DNA of 64,000 nt from Epiperipatus broadwayi (GCA_028023455.1 JAQFVV010006337.1:638001-702000), one strand, 5' to 3'. Positions 15,840 through 28,815 are shown, counted from the stretch's first letter. Notes: generated by a model from the sequence alone, not told the origin. Numbers and translations: made by a program.

Positions 15840-16341
15840 ATTCTTTTAGAGGTACATTTACATTCACCAAGCTTTCATAACAAAAATAAAAAGCATGCCA
15901 TATGACTAGATCTTGTAAACTTTTGTGTCTCCATGAATTTATTATTTTATTGATTTTAGTTTCAAAGTTTTATTGTAAACTAGTGAAAATCTGATAGATC
16001 TGTAATTTTTATTTTCTTTGTCATGTCCATCTTCCTTCAATTATCATTATCACCAGTGCATTCTTATAATTATTTGAAACATCATTATCATATAAATTTT
16101 TAGTACAACTGCCAACATTTACTTCTCCTGCTTTTTTTATATCAATAATGTAACTATTATTTCCAGGAACTTTTTCATTCTTGGCAGATTTAATTGCATG
16201 TCTCACAGCATTTAAAATATAACAACAACAAAAAAAACAAGCTGGATTTAAAAATGGTTTTAGCACAGCATTAATAAAAGCTATAGAAAAAAAGAAATGA
16301 ATATGGTTGCAACATATTTTATATTTGTAAATTATAAACAT
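15840..16341 (-). pseudogene. LINE RT N-terminal remnant
   Basis: Reading the minus strand from about 16210 down gives HAIKSAKNEKVPGNNSYIID, then KKAGE, then NNYKNALVIMI. This matches the fingers region of LINE RTs (AI...KN.KAPG.D.I..E..K..G, then the W..A.I.PI segment). Past a stop at 16021, the frame INKIINSWRHKSLQDLVIWH resembles the next conserved stretch (II..RL..HLE...LL...QHGF). No catalytic residues are visible. On the same strand as the RT at 16947-17745, this more upstream domain lies 3' of it, so it belongs to a different insertion. Confidence 0.5.
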
Positions 16342-16946
16342 TTAAATGTAAGAGTATATTTCAAAAAATTTAATTGTAGGGGCCTTTTTTTTTGTCATTG
16401 TTGTGGTTTTATTAGTATGCGCTTTTCTGCTGATACTTCATGCCATCAACTTTCTCTTTAATATTAAAATCATCTTTTTTTCTTGTTGCTGAAATAACAT
16501 TTTTCAATCCATAGATGTCACATTGTATTTTGATTTTTTTATTGCCTTTTATAACTTTACTTGTCGTTTCATACTCATTTTTTATCATTATTAAGTTTTC
16601 ATTTGTTCTATTTTAAAAATATTCAGATATTAAATTTTTAAAATAGCTCATTTCTTAATATTTTCTATATGTGTTTTAATTTTATATATATATATATGGT
16701 TTTGTTTCATAATTTTGCTGGGAGAACTGTTCATTTTTAGTCAGGCTATCTGTGTAACAAATCTTTACAAATCTTCCTGTTAATTTTTATACAAATTATA
16801 TTAATATTTTTAAAGCAAAGTTTAGTCTCAAATTATCAGAATATGTTTGTGCATAGAGAGTTTATTGTTTTTGATACATTTTTTGGAGGGGCCAATACCA
16901 GATAGGAAGTAGTTAATTTTGGGGATTATCAATGAGTTTAAAAGTC
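16342..16946. other. AT-rich DNA between two LINE fragments
   Basis: No coding frame seen. A short TA tract lies at about 16685-16697. The left boundary of the inverted LINE segment to the right falls somewhere here and could not be placed. Confidence 0.45.
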
Positions 16947-17745
16947 TTACCTTATCATGGAGTGAAACATATATCTTGGAAAGGGAGTCGTTGTCTGGCA
17001 AATATCTTTTAAGAGGAATTCTTCAATTTCTCTCTTCACAAACCTATTCAATTTTGAAAAATTAAAGCCTAGAAATTTCTGAGGATCAGCTGTAAAGTTG
17101 GAAATGATTTTCTTCCCAGTTAGCAAGCTCCAGAAGGCTGATTTGTCCTTATTGAATTTGAGTTTGTATTTGTCTGAGTACCAAGCTAGTATCTTCTCTA
17201 GTTTAGTAATATATTTCCTGGATGGCAGACAGATGAATATATTGTCCATATAGCTGAGATATTTAATCTTACTTTCCATGGAAGGTACAAACCCTCCAGG
17301 AAATTATCTCTCAATCTCCATCAATAGTGGGTTGACATAGCTATAAAAATATAGCATGCTAAGTGGAGATTCTTGAGGAATAGAGATGGATGGCTCAAAC
17401 CCAGGCACAATTTTTCCATTCATTGTAATGTGGATGATTCTGTTAGCTAGTAGGTTTAAAATCATTATCAGATAAACATTCAGCACCTCATATTCCCAGA
17501 GGACATCAATCAGAATGTTCATCCTGACTGAGTCAAACACCGCCGAGATGTCAAGTTGGATGGTGATCAGTTTTGACATCTTCTGGGCTTTGATAACATC
17601 AATAATGAGCTTTATTTGGCCAATGGTATTAATTGATGACTCCCATTTTTTTGCATATTGGTTAGTAGAAATGTATTTGTAGATTTTCACTTGAATTTGA
17701 TCCTTAATTAGTTGTTCTATGATTTTAATTAAAAGAGGAGTCTTC
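16947..17745 (-). pseudogene. LINE reverse-transcriptase domain, inverted 5' segment
   Basis: The minus-strand frame runs from about 17745 (LLIKIIEQLIKDQI, palm entry) through motif A (QLDISAVFDSVRMN, catalytic Asp then FDSV). Motif B follows (ISIPQESPLSMLYF, equivalent to G.PQGSPLS). Motif C reads YLSYMDNIFI, so the second catalytic Asp of Y-x-D-D is Asn. KLKFNKDKSAF and KFLGF complete the thumb entry. One in-frame TAA at 17304-17306 splits it; otherwise the frame is continuous. The style of motifs B/C (NPLL-MEIE ... YMD.IFI) suggests an R2/R4-like or related LINE, but the clade is uncertain. It directly abuts a plus-strand C-terminal LINE segment, so the two look like one 5'-inverted insertion. 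The stop and Asn substitution make it non-functional. Confidence 0.8.
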
Positions 17746-17756
17746 TAAGACCAAAA

Positions 17757-18588
17757 GGTTGCTGCTATCAGCCTTAAAAAACTCCATATGCCAAGAAGTC
17801 TAAATAGCCTTTCACTCCAATGAATCAAAACTATGATATTTCAGAGAAACTATAACCTACTTTTCTGGCTTCAAAATAAATACTGACTACTTTATACCAA
17901 GAAGTTGTCACACCAACGGACCACACACTAATAATAGATGGTGAAATTCATTATTTGATAATATTCAGAAAATGGTTGATTTGAATGAAAATCCAATTAT
18001 ATCAAAAATTAAATACTGGAATGCACATAAATTAATACATGGGAAAAATAACATAATCAAAGAGTCTCTCGGAATTACCAATCAGCAACTGATTTCAAGA
18101 GCAAAATTCTGGTTCATTGAGGCAAAATTTCAAGATTTTCTAATAAAAATCAACCTGGACCCCCCCCCCCCTATGAACTCATTTTGTTATACAGTAGAAA
18201 TTTCAAGAAGATTGATCCTATGTGTTGGATGTGTGAAAGAGAGGAGGAATCAATTGACCACATTTTTCTTAGATGTCCCAGTATGTCCAATTACAGATTG
18301 ATAACTCATGAATGGTACAGCAATACAAATAGAAACTATAAATCAATTAAAGACTATATAGGTCAGGATCTATTTACAGACATAAGACTGGCAATTTTCA
18401 TGAATTATGCTTTATGGTGTGTCAGATGTAAAGTAACAATTGTAGGGATGAGAAAACTGCATGGAACTAAATTCAAGAACGTCATGGAGAAAATCATGAA
18501 GAGGGGGCAACTAATTGCTTCAAGCTATCTCACAAGAGCAACATGGGAGAAGGTTGGATCTACTTTGCTTCAAATAGATATGTAATTG
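17757..18588 (+). pseudogene. LINE C-terminal segment with a zinc-binding motif
   Basis: From about 17837 a plus-strand frame, with one TGA at 17942, reads TITYFSGFKINTDYF then KMVDLNENPIISKIKYWNAH and ISRAKFWFIEAKFQDFL. At a run of 12 C (18160-18171) the frame changes and continues as MCWMCEREEESIDHIFLRC, a C-x2-C-x8-H-x4-C zinc-binding motif typical of the region after the RT in LINE proteins. It ends at a stop near 18585. The codon text is clearly protein-like on both sides of the C run, so expansion of the run broke the frame. No restriction-like endonuclease core could be seen after the zinc motif. Together with the opposite-strand RT to its left, this is the 3' part of a twin-primed insertion. 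Confidence 0.75.
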
Positions 18589-20188
18589 ATGTCAATTTTG
18601 TATTTGTAACATTCAATATAGCAATAGAATTTTTTTTTTAAGTTAATAGAATATTATTCAAGAGTATATCAAACTCTTATACTTTCCTTCCTATTAGTTT
18701 ATACTGTTCAGCTTTACATTTCAAACATCTTACTGTTGGTCAAAATATCATCCAACTCTGCTGTATATTATTTTCAATACTTTAATGCCCTTTCTGCTTT
18801 GTATTTTTCTCAAAATAAATATTTTTTTTATATACAACATATATTTTTTCTAATATTTTTGTTCAACATTCAAATTTATCTGGAGCATTTTTATTCTTAA
18901 ATTTTTCCTTTATCTTAACAAGCATTAAAAATATTTGACAAGTTTAAAATATTATTTAATCTGGTCATAAGAATTCCTCATATCTAAACAAAATTTCTTT
19001 ATCAGAATAAAATCTTTTAATACATAACCTTGAATTAATTTCATTATTCCATGAATTTGAATAAGTAACCTCTCCAGTAACCTCCCCAATCTAAAATACC
19101 ATCAATCTTTATAATCTTGTTCTTTAATTTTTTATTTATATAAATTCCATTTCACTTGTGGTTTCAATATATGTGCTTTTATAATAAAATACATGTCCAC
19201 GTTTCAATTAAACTCTTTCTTTATTAAAATCCGTACAATGTCCTACTTATATATTAGTTCTTTTTTTTTCAATTATACATATTTTTTTGCTTTTAAATGA
19301 TATTATGCACATTTAAATAAAATATCATTATAAGAGGCAGCTTGACTTTATAGCCTTTTGTGAATAAAATCCATAATTTAATTTTGTCTGTCATAATTAA
19401 AAATATAAAAGGAGACACGTTAATATCAAATTCATTCATTCTGCCTTTAAAAAACCTCAATTAATGTTTCAGTTAAGAACTACCAGGCACCTGAAAAGAA
19501 AGACCATGATGTTTTTTTTAATTTGCCCTAGTCTGTTTTTGAAGTCACAAAAAAAAATAAAAAATAGTACTATTTAATTAATAGCAATTTTTTTTCTGCA
19601 ACCTTCTAGTTAAAATATATTTTTATGTACCTGTGAATACAACTAATACTTAAGTACGCATGCAGCAGATAACTCATTATGTTATATACTATCTTCTTTG
19701 CTATTACATTTAATAATTGAATGTATGTGAAAAGTTGAAATAAAGTTTAAATTTTTCTAAAGGCATTTAACAGTTAATATAAATGGAAATAATCCAACAT
19801 ACAATTACTATTAAAATATTATATAAAGAATAGTAATAATAAACATTAATTTGTATTATATTTTAATAAAATAGTTTATTATTCATGTTTGCATTTAAAT
19901 ATAATATAAAAATTAAAATAAATATAAACTTTATAATTAAAAAAACAAGCTAGTTTTATTTAAATTCGTTTTATTCTAAAAAGTATTGTCTTTTATTATA
20001 AGAATTGAGAATGCCAAGAGTGATATATTATAGATAATATAACTTAATATGCTCCCTGTAATTCAATAACCTAGTATTCATAGTTTTTTTTTAATTTTCC
20101 AATTGTCAGACTTTATTATTTTATTATTAAGTCAGAATTTACTTCAATAATAACTTTTGATTAATCTTCAATCTACATACATATTAAA
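18589..20188. other. AT-rich DNA, no gene seen
   Basis: About 1.6 kb without a supportable frame. The 3' end of the LINE insertion (tail and target duplication) should lie in the first few hundred bases but was not resolved. Confidence 0.5.
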
Positions 20189-20304
<116 letters not shown>

Positions 20305-20739
20305 TAAGCTCCTAGTTTAAAATAAAATTTAAAAAAAAATATATTTCAGTAAATATCTGTAAATTAATAAATATAAATGGTGAAATTTTTAGTTTTTCAT
20401 TTGTTTTTTAAAACAGTTTTATTGTTTTGTAGTAATTTTTTTTTCTTTGCCATGTATAATATGTAAGTAAAATAAAAACTTTTAAAAAAAGAGAAAAATG
20501 ATAAAAATTATTCTTAAATCAGATGACATGAATATGCTATTTATTGTTAATGTATATAAATATATTAAATATTTTCATGCATTGATTAATATATAGACAA
20601 AAAAATAAATGGGGAATATATTTTAGCAGTGGTGTTTTTTTTTCAAAAGCTTTATGGTCTTGGTTTAAATCTTTGAATTTACATGCTTACATTGTGTGTT
20701 ATACAAAGTCTAACTCATAATTTTACAAGTGTATGTTGA

Positions 20740-22790
20740 CACATCTAAGGTAACAGAGAGATTAAAACTGCTCTAGACACTATCATCCCTGCCCTCCAGG
20801 AGAAGAGAAAAACCAGTGCTGGCAATGATCTCCTCATACTTACATCCCAGTGGTCCCTCCCAAATCCCAGCAACCACCTAGATTCTCAACCCTCCCTGGT
20901 GAAGATGCATGAACCCATGGTCTGAACTCAAGGTCATTGTTGATTTACATATTGTACTATAATACTTCAAACTGTCATGGTCAGTACCATCTCCACCACC
21001 TAGAGTAAAAGACATCTATGTCAGTAATGATCTCAGTACATTCCCCCCAGTCCCTGGACATGAAAGGCTAGGACTCAGATCATAGGACCCCCCTCACCTC
21101 TAGACTCCTATCTCTAGGCAGCAAAGATGAGTGAACCAGTAGTAATCTGGATTAACCAATAAATTCACTGTAGTTGTCCCTAGATTTTCAATGTTTGGCA
21201 TATGGTTTTCTCCTTCTTTTTTAAATCAAAGTCTTTAGTATATATCCCAGAAATTTCATGCTTGAATTATGATTTATGTACAGATCACTGCAAACGATCT
21301 AAAAAAATGGTTGTTGATTATTTCTTTTTGAATCAAGAGCTTTCATATCTTAGTAATTATATATTTTAATTATGTGCTATATATCCATCGATTCATAGTT
21401 TTGCAGGGCAGCTGTTAATATATATAGTGTGTTGTACAGATCAAAATGTCAGATTTTATATTGTCCATTCTATTTGAGATATATTTCTTTTTGAACCAAA
21501 AGCCTTAGTATATATCTTAGTAATTACATGTTTTATTATGTGATATATATATATATATATATATATAAAATACATATTTTTATCCTAAAACTTTAATATC
21601 AATTTACTTTATTCACAATCCACAATTATATAATTAGAAATCCTTTTGAATAAACAAAACCCAAAAATTTAAATTAAGAATGTTTTTTAAAGAAATCTTC
21701 CTCCTATTTAAAGATTTCTTTAAAAACATTCTTAAATTTAACATTTTTGCTATTGGTGGGATTTTTAATGTTTTATTCAAACCAGTGATTGTAGCGCCTC
21801 TACAACCGTCTTTCTACCTTTTTATAACTCTGTGATGGCTTGTGTGACCAAGTCAAACGCATAAATTGATATTAAAGTTTTTAACACGGATAACCCCAAA
21901 ATATATATTTTATATATTTAACCCGTGCAAATCTTCGTTTTTAACATATATATATATATATATATATATATAGTGTGTTGTAGAGATAAAATGTTAGATT
22001 TTATTTTGTTGATAATATATTGTTGTCCATTAATCCATGAAATGATCAGTGTTGTAAATGTTCCAAAGTTACAATTAAGGATGATTCTTAAAGTCTGGTA
22101 TAATAGAAAATCTCCAATTTAGTATTGGTGAATGAAAGCTAAAAAAACATCTGAATAAAGCCTTTGAACAATTCACTGCTAATAAAACTTGGTAAAGTGA
22201 GTCTCTTGGAGTAAATCACTTTAGTTTCAACTGCACTAAGCAAGGTTTTGCTTTGTTAAATAAAATCACTGATTTATAACATAAGCACTTAAATCATAAT
22301 CAAAAAAGTTATTTTGTCTTTTTAGTGTCACAATCAGCATTAGAAACAATCCCCACAGCACCCACATCCCAGCACTTTTTTTTTCTTTAGAGCTGGAAGC
22401 CAGGTCTCTAGGGACTCCCCCACCAACTAGACTCTCTAACTCTGTCAGCAAAATTTATTAAACAATATTTTTCTTTAAAACTAAAACCTTTATGGAAATC
22501 TTTAGTAATTTCTATGGCTGCCATTTAATTTTCATAGTATTTTGAAGAAAAGTTATGATTATCTTACTTGTGATCAACTGGTGACATCCTTTGTATCTGA
22601 AAAGATAGCTAAGATGCTACTCTTTTAAATAGAACCATTTTCTGAGAGATTTAACTCTCTGAACTAGGGAATTTGGAACTAAAATGGGGAGCCAGTAACA
22701 GAGTCAACTGGAGTTCTTGACTCCCTCTAGTGGACTAGCAATGGTGTTACAGATAACTATTAATTATTATTTACATTCTTTAAACTAAAG
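20740..22790. repeat. Decayed interspersed repeats in a GC-richer patch
   Basis: Segments at about 20757-21135 and 22330-22445 are distinctly less AT-rich (CCCTCC, CCCAGTGG, CCCCCCAGTCC words) but have no durable frame. Several imperfect copies of a unit resembling TTTCTTTTTGAACCAAAAGC followed by CTTAGTATATATCTTAGTAA occur at about 21205-21290, 21320-21400 and 21480-21545, with a weaker one near 22470. TA tracts lie at 21541-21566 and 21946-21971. The pattern suggests one or more old non-autonomous elements. The minus-strand open frame at 22266-22451 is not convincing. Confidence 0.45.
21675..21734. repeat. Perfect-arm hairpin
   Basis: TAAGAATGTTTTTTAAAGAA plus ATCTT at 21675-21699 pairs with its near-exact reverse complement at 21711-21734 across an 11-base loop. 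Apart from one base in the T run the arms match. It could form a cruciform in DNA or a stable stem in RNA. No neighbouring gene gives it a role. Confidence 0.85.
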
Positions 22791-23184
22791 TTGTTCTAAT
22801 TGTCTTGGGTTTATAGTAAAAACAAACAGAATCTCTTTTCATATCAAAAACCAAAGTGTTATATATCTAGTCCTATATTTTAATAAGTACAAAAACTTAG
22901 TAGAATTTTATTTTTATATTTTGTAAATATTATTTCATATCACTAATTGAAATAAGCTATTCTGGGCTATTAGAGCAAAATTGTATCTTAAAGTCTGTTA
23001 TTAATAATTATTAGTTATCTTACAATATCATTCCTAATATATTTTCTAGTTATATTACAGAATTATCTCCATTATATTTTCTAGTTATATTATAGAATTA
23101 TCTCCATTCATTTCTTTGATTGCTCTATAATTAATTGTTACAAATATTTAACATATCTATTTCTCAGAAGAATTAAATTATACA

Positions 23185-23975
23185 GTGGCAAAACTCTCCA
23201 TAGAGTAGCACCACTCAGTGCAATCTGGAGTAATCAGTGGATGCAGATAGGTTTATGTATAAAATCACTATCTAGTGTCTACTAATCCAACATCCCCAGA
23301 CTAATTTCTAGTTTGTGGCTTTCATCAGTGAGGAGCCTTGGATCTGAGATCACTGCACTAGATCTTAAAATCTAATGCAATCTTCCAGAAGCCACCTTGT
23401 ACTTTATTAGTTAACTATAAAGCTCTGAGTCCAAAATTAAAACACAATAATGTTTTTAATTCAAGCTCATTATCTTGTATAGTCATATAGATTTGAACTG
23501 TTCAGCATCAATACTTTTTGGTGCCTTTGATTCTTTAATAACCACAGTCATCATAATCCTCTTGAACAGGATTGGTATTAAACCACTAAATGTCATATGA
23601 TCACCATTTTTTATGCTTACACAAGCTGTTTACCCAGAGGTAAAACTCTCCATACAGTAATCACCACTCAATGTAAGCCAGAGTAATCAATAAATGCTGA
23701 ACTGATTACAATCTAATGAGTTTGAATTGAAAACATTATTGGGTTTTTATTTTGGTCTCAAGGCAAAATATGGCTGCTGGATGGTTGTATTATACATGCA
23801 GTGCCCTCATATCCAAGGTTTCTCACTGATGATACCACAAGCTACAAACTAGTCTGGAGATATTGAATGAGTAGGCAATGGGTAGGGATTTATGCACAAA
23901 CCTTCCTGCATTCATTGATTACTCTGTCTTGCACTGATTGGTGCTACTATATGGAGAATTTTGCCTCTGTCTAAA
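23185..23975. mobile_element. Foldback/MITE-like family, two overlapping copies
   Basis: The left copy starts GGCAAAACTCTCCATAGAGT at about 23188. A second copy starts GGTAAAACTCTCCATACAGT near 23639 and ends with the inverted terminus ATATGGAGAATTTTGCCTC near 23973. The terminal repeats share AAAACTCTCCATA, then CACCACTCAGTGCAA, then AGAGTAATCAAT. Inverse matching continues outward past the last one (AAGCTGTTTA on both sides of the second copy), so the true element may be larger. Internal motifs such as CAGACTAGTTT and CCTTGGATCTGAGA are shared with copies at 24903-25528 and 42890-43240. No ORF is present, so mobilisation would need a transposase supplied elsewhere. Confidence 0.75.
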
Positions 23976-24902
23976 CAGCTTATATAAACATAAAGAATAG
24001 TGATTCTGGTGTTTAGAATTAAATTATGTTTTAGGGTAGATGAGAAAATTAAATTCTTTTAAATCCTCATATTTATAAAAATATATGTTTCAGTTTAAAT
24101 TCCTATAACATCTTGGGTTAGAAATAAAGTAAGGATCTCTTTTTGTTTCTAATTAAACCCAAGACAAAAAACTTTTATGAGTGATTAATGCAAATAGTTT
24201 AGCTTAAGGGCTGTGAAAAGTAATGATAATCAGTTATTTAATATATGGCAAATGATTACGAGTCTCTCATACCTTTAGACATTTTTTATTATTAACATTG
24301 CTTATAGAATTGTTTATCAATGCAACCACTTTTTCATTTATTAACTGCAGTACAGTAATTTTGATGAAAATCTTTTGTTTCTTTTTTTTATACAAAACTC
24401 AAGTGATAAAACAGTGACAAGAACTGCTTTAGTAGAATGAGATTTTTAATTTTAATCTCTGAATATGCAGTATAATACAAAAAAATTTCTTTGAATTTGG
24501 ATTTGTCACTTGAATTTTAACTCAACAAAGCCCTACTTAGGAAAACTTCTGACTTAGAAAAATCTTTAAAATCTAATCTGCAATTCTGTTGTTATTCTTA
24601 TTAGGTCACCAAATTTGATAAAACAATTTATTAAAATGATGTAAATAATTGTAAAATCAGGCTATTAATGGTGGTAAAACATGAAGGAAGGCAAGTAATA
24701 AAGCTAAATATTTTTTTCTAAATATAAGTATATGAAATATAAAAATTTGAACACTGCAAATACTTCAAAATCTGAAGAATGGCCATATTTATATTTAAGC
24801 AGCTTTTAAAAATTTAATATTGGTACAGCTGCTTTAACTGAAACTTTTATTCCAGAGAAAAGGAAGCTTTAGTGAACAAATAAATATCTGCAAGTTTAGA
24901 AT

Positions 24903-25528
24903 GGGCAAAACTCTCTATACATATTGCCACTCAGTGCAAGCCAGGGTAATAAATGGAATTCAGAAGGCATGTGCATAAAATTCCTATCTAATGCCTACTC
25001 ATCAATGAGGAGCCTTGGATATGAGAGCACTGCATCTAGATCTTAGGATCTAATGCAAACCTCCAGCAACCAATCTTGGATCTGAGAGCACTGCATCTAG
25101 ATCTTAGAATCTATTGCAACACTCCAGCAGCCACCTTTTATTTCTACTTAACTACAAAACTATAAGTCTTAAACTGAAAACACCATAATATTTTTAATTC
25201 AAGCTCATTAGCTTATATAGTCATATAGGTCTGAACTCAATTCAGTTCCTATACATTTTGGTGACTTTGTTTTTTTAATAACCATATCTACCACTATCCT
25301 ATTAGGCATGATTGGTTTTAAACCAATAGACATCACATGATCACCATTCTAGGTGCAATGCTCTCAGATCCAAGACTTCTCACTGATGAAGGCTACAAGC
25401 CAGAAACTAGTCTAAGGATATTGGATGACTAGGCACTAGATGAGGATTTTATGCACAAGACTTCTGAGCATCCATTGATTACTTGGGCTTGCACTGAATG
25501 ACAATACATATAGAGAGTTTTTCCTGTT
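24903..25528. mobile_element. Foldback/MITE-like family, best-preserved copy
   Basis: This copy has both ends: GGGCAAAACTCTCTATACAT at the left and its inverse ATATAGAGAGTTTTTCC at the right. Arms of about 190-230 bp can be followed inward, sharing CAGTGCAAGCC, TGCATAAAAT, the TGGATCTGAGAGCA block and CTAGATCTTAG. The left arm carries an internal direct duplication of about 60 bp (TTGGATATGAGAGCACTGCA at about 25015, repeated as TTGGATCTGAGAGCACTGCA at about 25075). The centre is about 200 bp, unique to the family and AT-rich. No coding capacity. Confidence 0.8.
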
Positions 25529-28189
25529 TTAATAAGTTATAAGCAAGCATAATAAATGGTGATCATGTGGTGTGCAAGTTTTTTGAAAAGTAAGATTTTG
25601 AAAAAAAAAAAAAGACAACTTGGTGTTAGCTGAGCTATGAACTAATGATTTGTTTTGTTCAATGTTACCTGAATCCATTTTATTTGTGATTATGCTCTTA
25701 GATTCATATAGTTTAGAAAAAGAGAACATTTATTTTTAATGTTATTTATATTGATTTTTTAATTAAGATTTTAATATAGTGTTGGTATATAAAATATACA
25801 GATAGATCCAAGTTCAAAACAAAGGTGTCCAATAGATTACATTAGCAATAAAAATAGACTCTGAAAATAGGTTTATTTGTCACAGCATTTACAAATGAAT
25901 ATTGTTAGATAATTCATAAACTAATAGCTCCATGACTAAAATGACAGTAGTATTAAAAATAGATCCTATTCCAATTAAGTATAATACACTGATTTTTAAC
26001 TTGTTAGTTAATATGAAAGATATTAAATCAAATCACATGATATAAATTTATTTTTTCCATGATACAATTTTCATATAATGACCAACATTTGTAGTATTTA
26101 ACAAATATGACACTGAAAAATGTTCTATGTATAATTTTAGCATAAGTACTGATTAGAAGACTGCTGACATTCAGGTGCTTGATGATGATGATTGCTTTAT
26201 TTGGGAAAATCTTGGGAAAGATTTTATGAAACAGCCATTTGTATACAAAAAGCTTATTGTGTGTAATTTGTTCTAGCACTTTAACTAGAAATTGATCAAA
26301 GTTATTTACATATTCTAAGAGTCCAATTGAATAATACTTGGGGAATATTGACAATGGTTTGTAGGTTCTTAAGCCATTTTAGTGGTTATATATGAGCTGA
26401 AAGATTTAGAATCTATTAGCTATACTTAACTTCAATAACTGAAAATTATATTTTGAAGGGTTTCTCTCATAAGTATAAAACAATATTTTATTGATCCTAT
26501 TTAAGGTGTAATAGATATAGAGTGTATGTAGAATAAAAAAAAGATTTCCAAAGGTAATGCAATCTTGTGCTTTATAGAGTCATTAATTACTTTTTATAAA
26601 TGAAGTGCATCAAAATGTCCATTATAATGCCATAACTATTTTGGATCTCTATGCAAAATTTCAAAAATGCTTTTAATATTTATAACATATCATTTAATAC
26701 TTATATATGGGGAAGACCCTAAAACTCAGATTGCTTTGGTTTGCTTTATAATGATTACGACAATGGCCCAGCAACTTAGATAACAAAATATATATATGGA
26801 TAGAATTTTTTTTAAGTTAGGAGTTTTCATAATAATATTTTTTTAAAATAAAATTAAGAATGCATTTAAAGTAAAAAATACTTTTGCAATTATTTCAAAT
26901 AGAAACAGATTGCTTACACTACTTGTAAATATAACAATCTGTCTGTGTGATCAGGTAGAATAGTATCCAAAGATAAAACATATATATGTTTGATTAGAAA
27001 TCTTTGGAAGGGTAAAGTGACATACATTGCAATGAGTTTTAAAAATCCGTGAATAATCTTTTACAATAAAATGTGTAATTTAGACATTCTATAAAAGTTT
27101 TTAAAAGTGATTAATTTTGATTTGGATGCAAAATTGAGTGAATTTGAAAATAAAGAAAGAATTTTTTGGCTAATTTATGTTGGATGATGTTATCAAAAAT
27201 TTTTTAAAAGTCAAATTTACTTAACAATTAAATCAGAGATCATTGTCTTTGACTTTTCCAATAGTTTTGTATAGAGCATTAGTTTTAAATATTTTGAATG
27301 TGACAAAGAGGCAAAACAAGTAAGCCATTGCAGTTTGTTATGCTAACAGAGTTTGGAATTCAGGCAAACAAATTTTGCATAGATGTCCTCAATAATAGTT
27401 GGGCAATGATCTTCTAATAATGGTGCAGCTCATCATTTCTTTTATTAATTACAAAAATGTTATTTCTTATGGTTGACATGTTATTGTTCTATTTTAAAAT
27501 GTATTAAGTGTATTATAAAAAGATATATAAAAATTATTTTGAATTTTTTTTAATAAGATTGTGGCTATGTAATGATAGAATTTAATTTTATTTGTGGATT
27601 AGACCATCACGCAAAATTGGCTTTTATTCTGAAATTTGTCAATTTGTATATTTTTTATTGTTTATGAAATGCTTTATATAGGTTAACAAAAAGATTATTC
27701 TTTTGTTGTTGTTTTTTTCTAATATTTTTATTAAAATGTGGGAAATGTCGATTTAGTTTAATATAATTTTAATAGATATTTTATAATTTTTTAAAAAAAT
27801 TGATAATAAAGAAAAAGTTTTTAAATAACTGATTTAGATTATATTTACTAATCTTGAAACTTATCTGAAAATTATTTATTCTAATGATTGTTAATTTAGT
27901 TTATATCCTACACAAATTGTTTTTTTTAATCGATTAATTTCATAAAATTACGTTATAATACTGTCAATGTATGTTTTTTTGTTTGTTTTAAATTTTATTT
28001 ATTTATTTTTTGATATAATGACTTTACAATGTTTCAAGATTGTATTAGAAAGCCATTATTGATAATAAGTTAAAAATTGTGATTTCCAGCTCTTGTTTTA
28101 AATATAAATATATTAGTTTTTAAAAGGAGAAATATATGAATTTTTAGTAGCTGTTAATAAATTTTATTACATAACTTTTTTTTCATCAA
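25529..28189. other. AT-rich DNA, possibly old minus-strand retroelement
   Basis: No frame is convincing. The 108-codon minus-strand ORF at 26028-26354 and the text near 27150-27420 have some protein-like composition and lie downstream, on the same strand, of the decayed ORF at 28190-28815. They could be the body of one very old element. I could not identify a conserved motif. Confidence 0.3.
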
Positions 28190-28815
28190 AAAGACAAAAG
28201 ACACAACAGTTAAAAAAGGTTTACAAAGAGATGATTACATGGCAAAATGAAATTCAAGTACAATGAGGTGAAAGGGAAGGGAATACATATAAAATCAGAA
28301 GGGAATATGGAAAGGGTGTGCAGTCCTGGCAAAGAAGAGTCTTTCATAAGGAGCAATGTTGATAGGCTTGGTTGCCCTGGTGGATTGATAGGAGGATCCA
28401 TATGTGACATTAACTTTGGAGGAATAGCTATATGTTAAGTCTTTAGAGGTTTCAGAGATGGATGAGGAGATTTCTGAGTTATGCTTAGATGCAACAGGCT
28501 GATTTTTATCTTTTGTAGATAAGTAATTTTATTTTTACCATTGTACTTGGAATGGCATTATGATTGGTCATGTTGATCTTTTTGACTTGGTTTTTACCTT
28601 TGATAGAGCAAACCACAGCCTGTTAGGGAGGGAGATCCAGAGGGCAAGAAGATGAAGACTTTGAAATAAATTCTTTGGTAATGATGTTTTTAGTTAAGAC
28701 ATGTTTGAAATTTGATTTGGATAAAATTTGGGTAATTTTGATGGTTTTAGTTCATATAATTTAGGTCTCTGCACATTTTTTCTGCTAGGGGCAGTGGCCA
28801 TCTTTAAACCGTTTA
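28190..28815 (-). pseudogene. Decayed ORF, possibly first ORF of a retroelement
   Basis: A minus-strand frame opens at an ATG near 28811 with MATAPSRKNVQRPKLYELKP and stops after about 35 codons. Protein-like text resumes in other frames, including KHNSEISSSISETSKDLTYS and then RATKPINIAPYERLFFA. The polar, Ser/Lys-rich composition and the short basic start resemble the nucleic-acid-binding first ORF of some LINEs or a gag, but no domain is recognised. The region is less AT-rich than its flanks. It is broken by several stops and frame changes. Confidence 0.3.

Noticed and set aside
26028-26354. 108-codon minus-strand ORF as a possible gene
   Set aside because: AT-driven composition and no motif; at most part of very old repeat DNA.
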